Shown here: positions 62,862-64,000 of the stretch, one piece after another
Layout of the letters: every line of letters begins with the position of its first letter
How positions within the stretch are numbered: the first letter of the stretch is position 1
Program-made: the position numbers and the translations under genes
From: Gonapodya prolifera JEL478
Taxonomy: Eukaryota; Monoblepharomycota; Monoblepharidomycetes; Monoblepharidales; Gonapodyaceae
Direction: 5' to 3'
NCBI GenBank assembly: GCA_001574975.1
Contig: KQ965748.1
Span: 348,062 to 412,061, forward strand
Length of the DNA: 64,000 nucleotides
Notes under the pieces: generated by a model
The model's database searches: none
Told to the model about the DNA's origin: nothing
The model's input: the letters and a program-made list of their open reading frames with translations, nothing else

Positions 62862-64000
62862 ATGTCGGATTTCCACTTCCAGACGTTCGACACTCCCGTC
62901 GCGATTCCGTCGCAGTACACAAAAGACCTGACTCTCGAATCACGCGTCCACACTGGTTCGGGACACCGGGGCCGGATTTGCGTGGTCGTGTGCCATCCGT
63001 ATGGACCGATGGGTGAGTCTCCCCCCGTCCCACCCCTCGTCGTCCCCCTCATGGTCTCAATCGCCTATCGGAATCATCTTCCCGACCACACCGGAACCTT
63101 CCACACTACACGCCCAGGCGGAGACCTCAACTCAAACGTCGTGGTCACGCTCACGCGGTTCTTTGCCACGCGCGGGTTTTCGACAGCCAGGTTCAATTTC
63201 CGTGGGGTAGGAGGGTCCGGTGGCGAGACGTCCAAGGGTGGCGATGCAGAGGAGGGCGATTTGAAGAGCGTGTGTGCGGCGCTGGCAAAGGAAGGATTGG
63301 TGGATGGGTGGAAGGCGGTCGAGAAGTTTGTTGTCATTGTGAGTGTTGTTGGGCTTGTGGGCTGGGACACGAATGGGGGAGTGAAGGTTGGGGCGCACGA
63401 TAGGAGCACTTCATGGAACGGAATACGATCGAGACATGAAGGCGATGCGGCATGGCGCCGTCAGGAAGTGATGGTGCCTTCGAGAATCCATGTATCAGAA
63501 GGAGAGACGTTTGCTTTTGACCGACTTTGGCGTCGGTGCGCCAGACGTGCTCTAAATGACCTCACACGATGAAAGGAGGTCGCGACTACAATAATGGTAC
63601 TCCTGATGTGGAAAAATGGATGCGCGAGTGGCTGAGAGTATCGCAAGGAGGAAAAGTCGTGCCGTGTGACCTCCTACGATAGTGCAGCAATCGGACCACA
63701 AAGGCAGGTTCAGCGCAATACTGAGGCGAAACCGCGAGTGTCAGGGACCGTCCGGAGGAGCAGCTGTGGTGTCGTTTTCGATGCAAGCCTTGACCACACA
63801 ATAAAATCCCACCTCACACGTCCCACACCCCACCACCAGGGCTACTCCTACGGCGCCGCCATCGCCGCCTCCACACTCCCGACCCTCTCCACCATCCTTC
63901 CCTCCCACCTCGCGTCGCCCATCCTCGCCCTCATCACCATCTCGTACCCGTACACCGTCCTGCCCTCCATCACACTCTACCAGGGCTTCCTCGCGCTTCA
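62862..64000 (+). CDS. Alpha/beta hydrolase, cut by the window edge
   Basis: Exons 62862-63012, 63118-63338 and 63840 to the window end join in phase. The start is MSDFHFQTFDTPVAIPSQ. RICVVVCHPYGPMGGDLNSN holds the oxyanion loop (HPYGP-x-GGD). FFATRGFSTARFNFRGVGGS is typical of the family, and after the intron GYSYGAAIAASTLP carries the nucleophile Ser in G-Y-S-Y-G. The order matches the COG2945-like alpha/beta hydrolases, whose substrates are mostly unknown. The catalytic Asp and His must lie beyond 64000. Intron 2 is about 500 nt and has no recognisable content. Confidence 0.78.

Overview
This looks like a nuclear contig from a zoosporic (flagellated) fungus, probably a chytrid or close relative. 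The supports are small phase-consistent GT..AG introns (mostly 50-90 nt) in nearly every gene, typical fungal enzymes (CYS3-type cystathionine gamma-lyase, XanA-type xanthine dioxygenase, IMP-specific 5'-nucleotidase, fungal ferric reductase), and a single-domain CatSper-like channel, a family linked to motile flagella. I saw no operons, rRNA, tRNA, CRISPR array or viral element. Exon models were built by hand from reading frame, splice consensus and family motifs, so edges may be off by a base or a small exon.

Layout. 1-2.1 kb: no clear gene, then a frame-broken coiled-coil protein. 2.2-9 kb: Aly/REF mRNA-export factor (+), cystathionine gamma-lyase (-), alpha/beta hydrolase (-), F-box/ankyrin protein (-). 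9.6-18.5 kb: 3' remnant of an amino-acid permease, a stand-alone 3-hydroxyacyl-CoA dehydrogenase (+), a GNAT acetyltransferase (-), then a complete 22-exon permease (+) containing tiny exons. 19-23.3 kb: secreted and surface proteins, including a cysteine-rich single-pass membrane protein and two short signal-peptide ORFs with TATA boxes. 24-34.1 kb: BAR-domain protein (-), ribosomal protein eL42 (-), nucleoside hydrolase (+), Vms1/ANKZF1 (+), MYND-like protein (+), Ubc12-like E2 (-).

34.2-42.7 kb: CatSper-like channel (-), xanthine dioxygenase (+), a frame-broken F-box-like protein (+), a disrupted IMP 5'-nucleotidase (-), an unknown gene (+). 43.7-52.2 kb: large C2H2 protein (+), ferric-reductase-like gene with two in-frame TGA codons (+), coiled-coil membrane protein (+). 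52.4-64 kb: DDHD phospholipase (-), two F-box-like genes (+), glyoxalase/VOC protein (-), and an alpha/beta hydrolase cut by the right edge (+).

Three genes between 27.5 and 42 kb (ISN1, nucleoside hydrolase, XanA) form a plausible route IMP -> inosine -> hypoxanthine; xanthine -> urate. The most notable signals are the CatSper-like channel, a hairpin-rich repeat shared by two unrelated introns (11.7 and 61.1 kb), and several otherwise well-conserved genes carrying in-frame stops.
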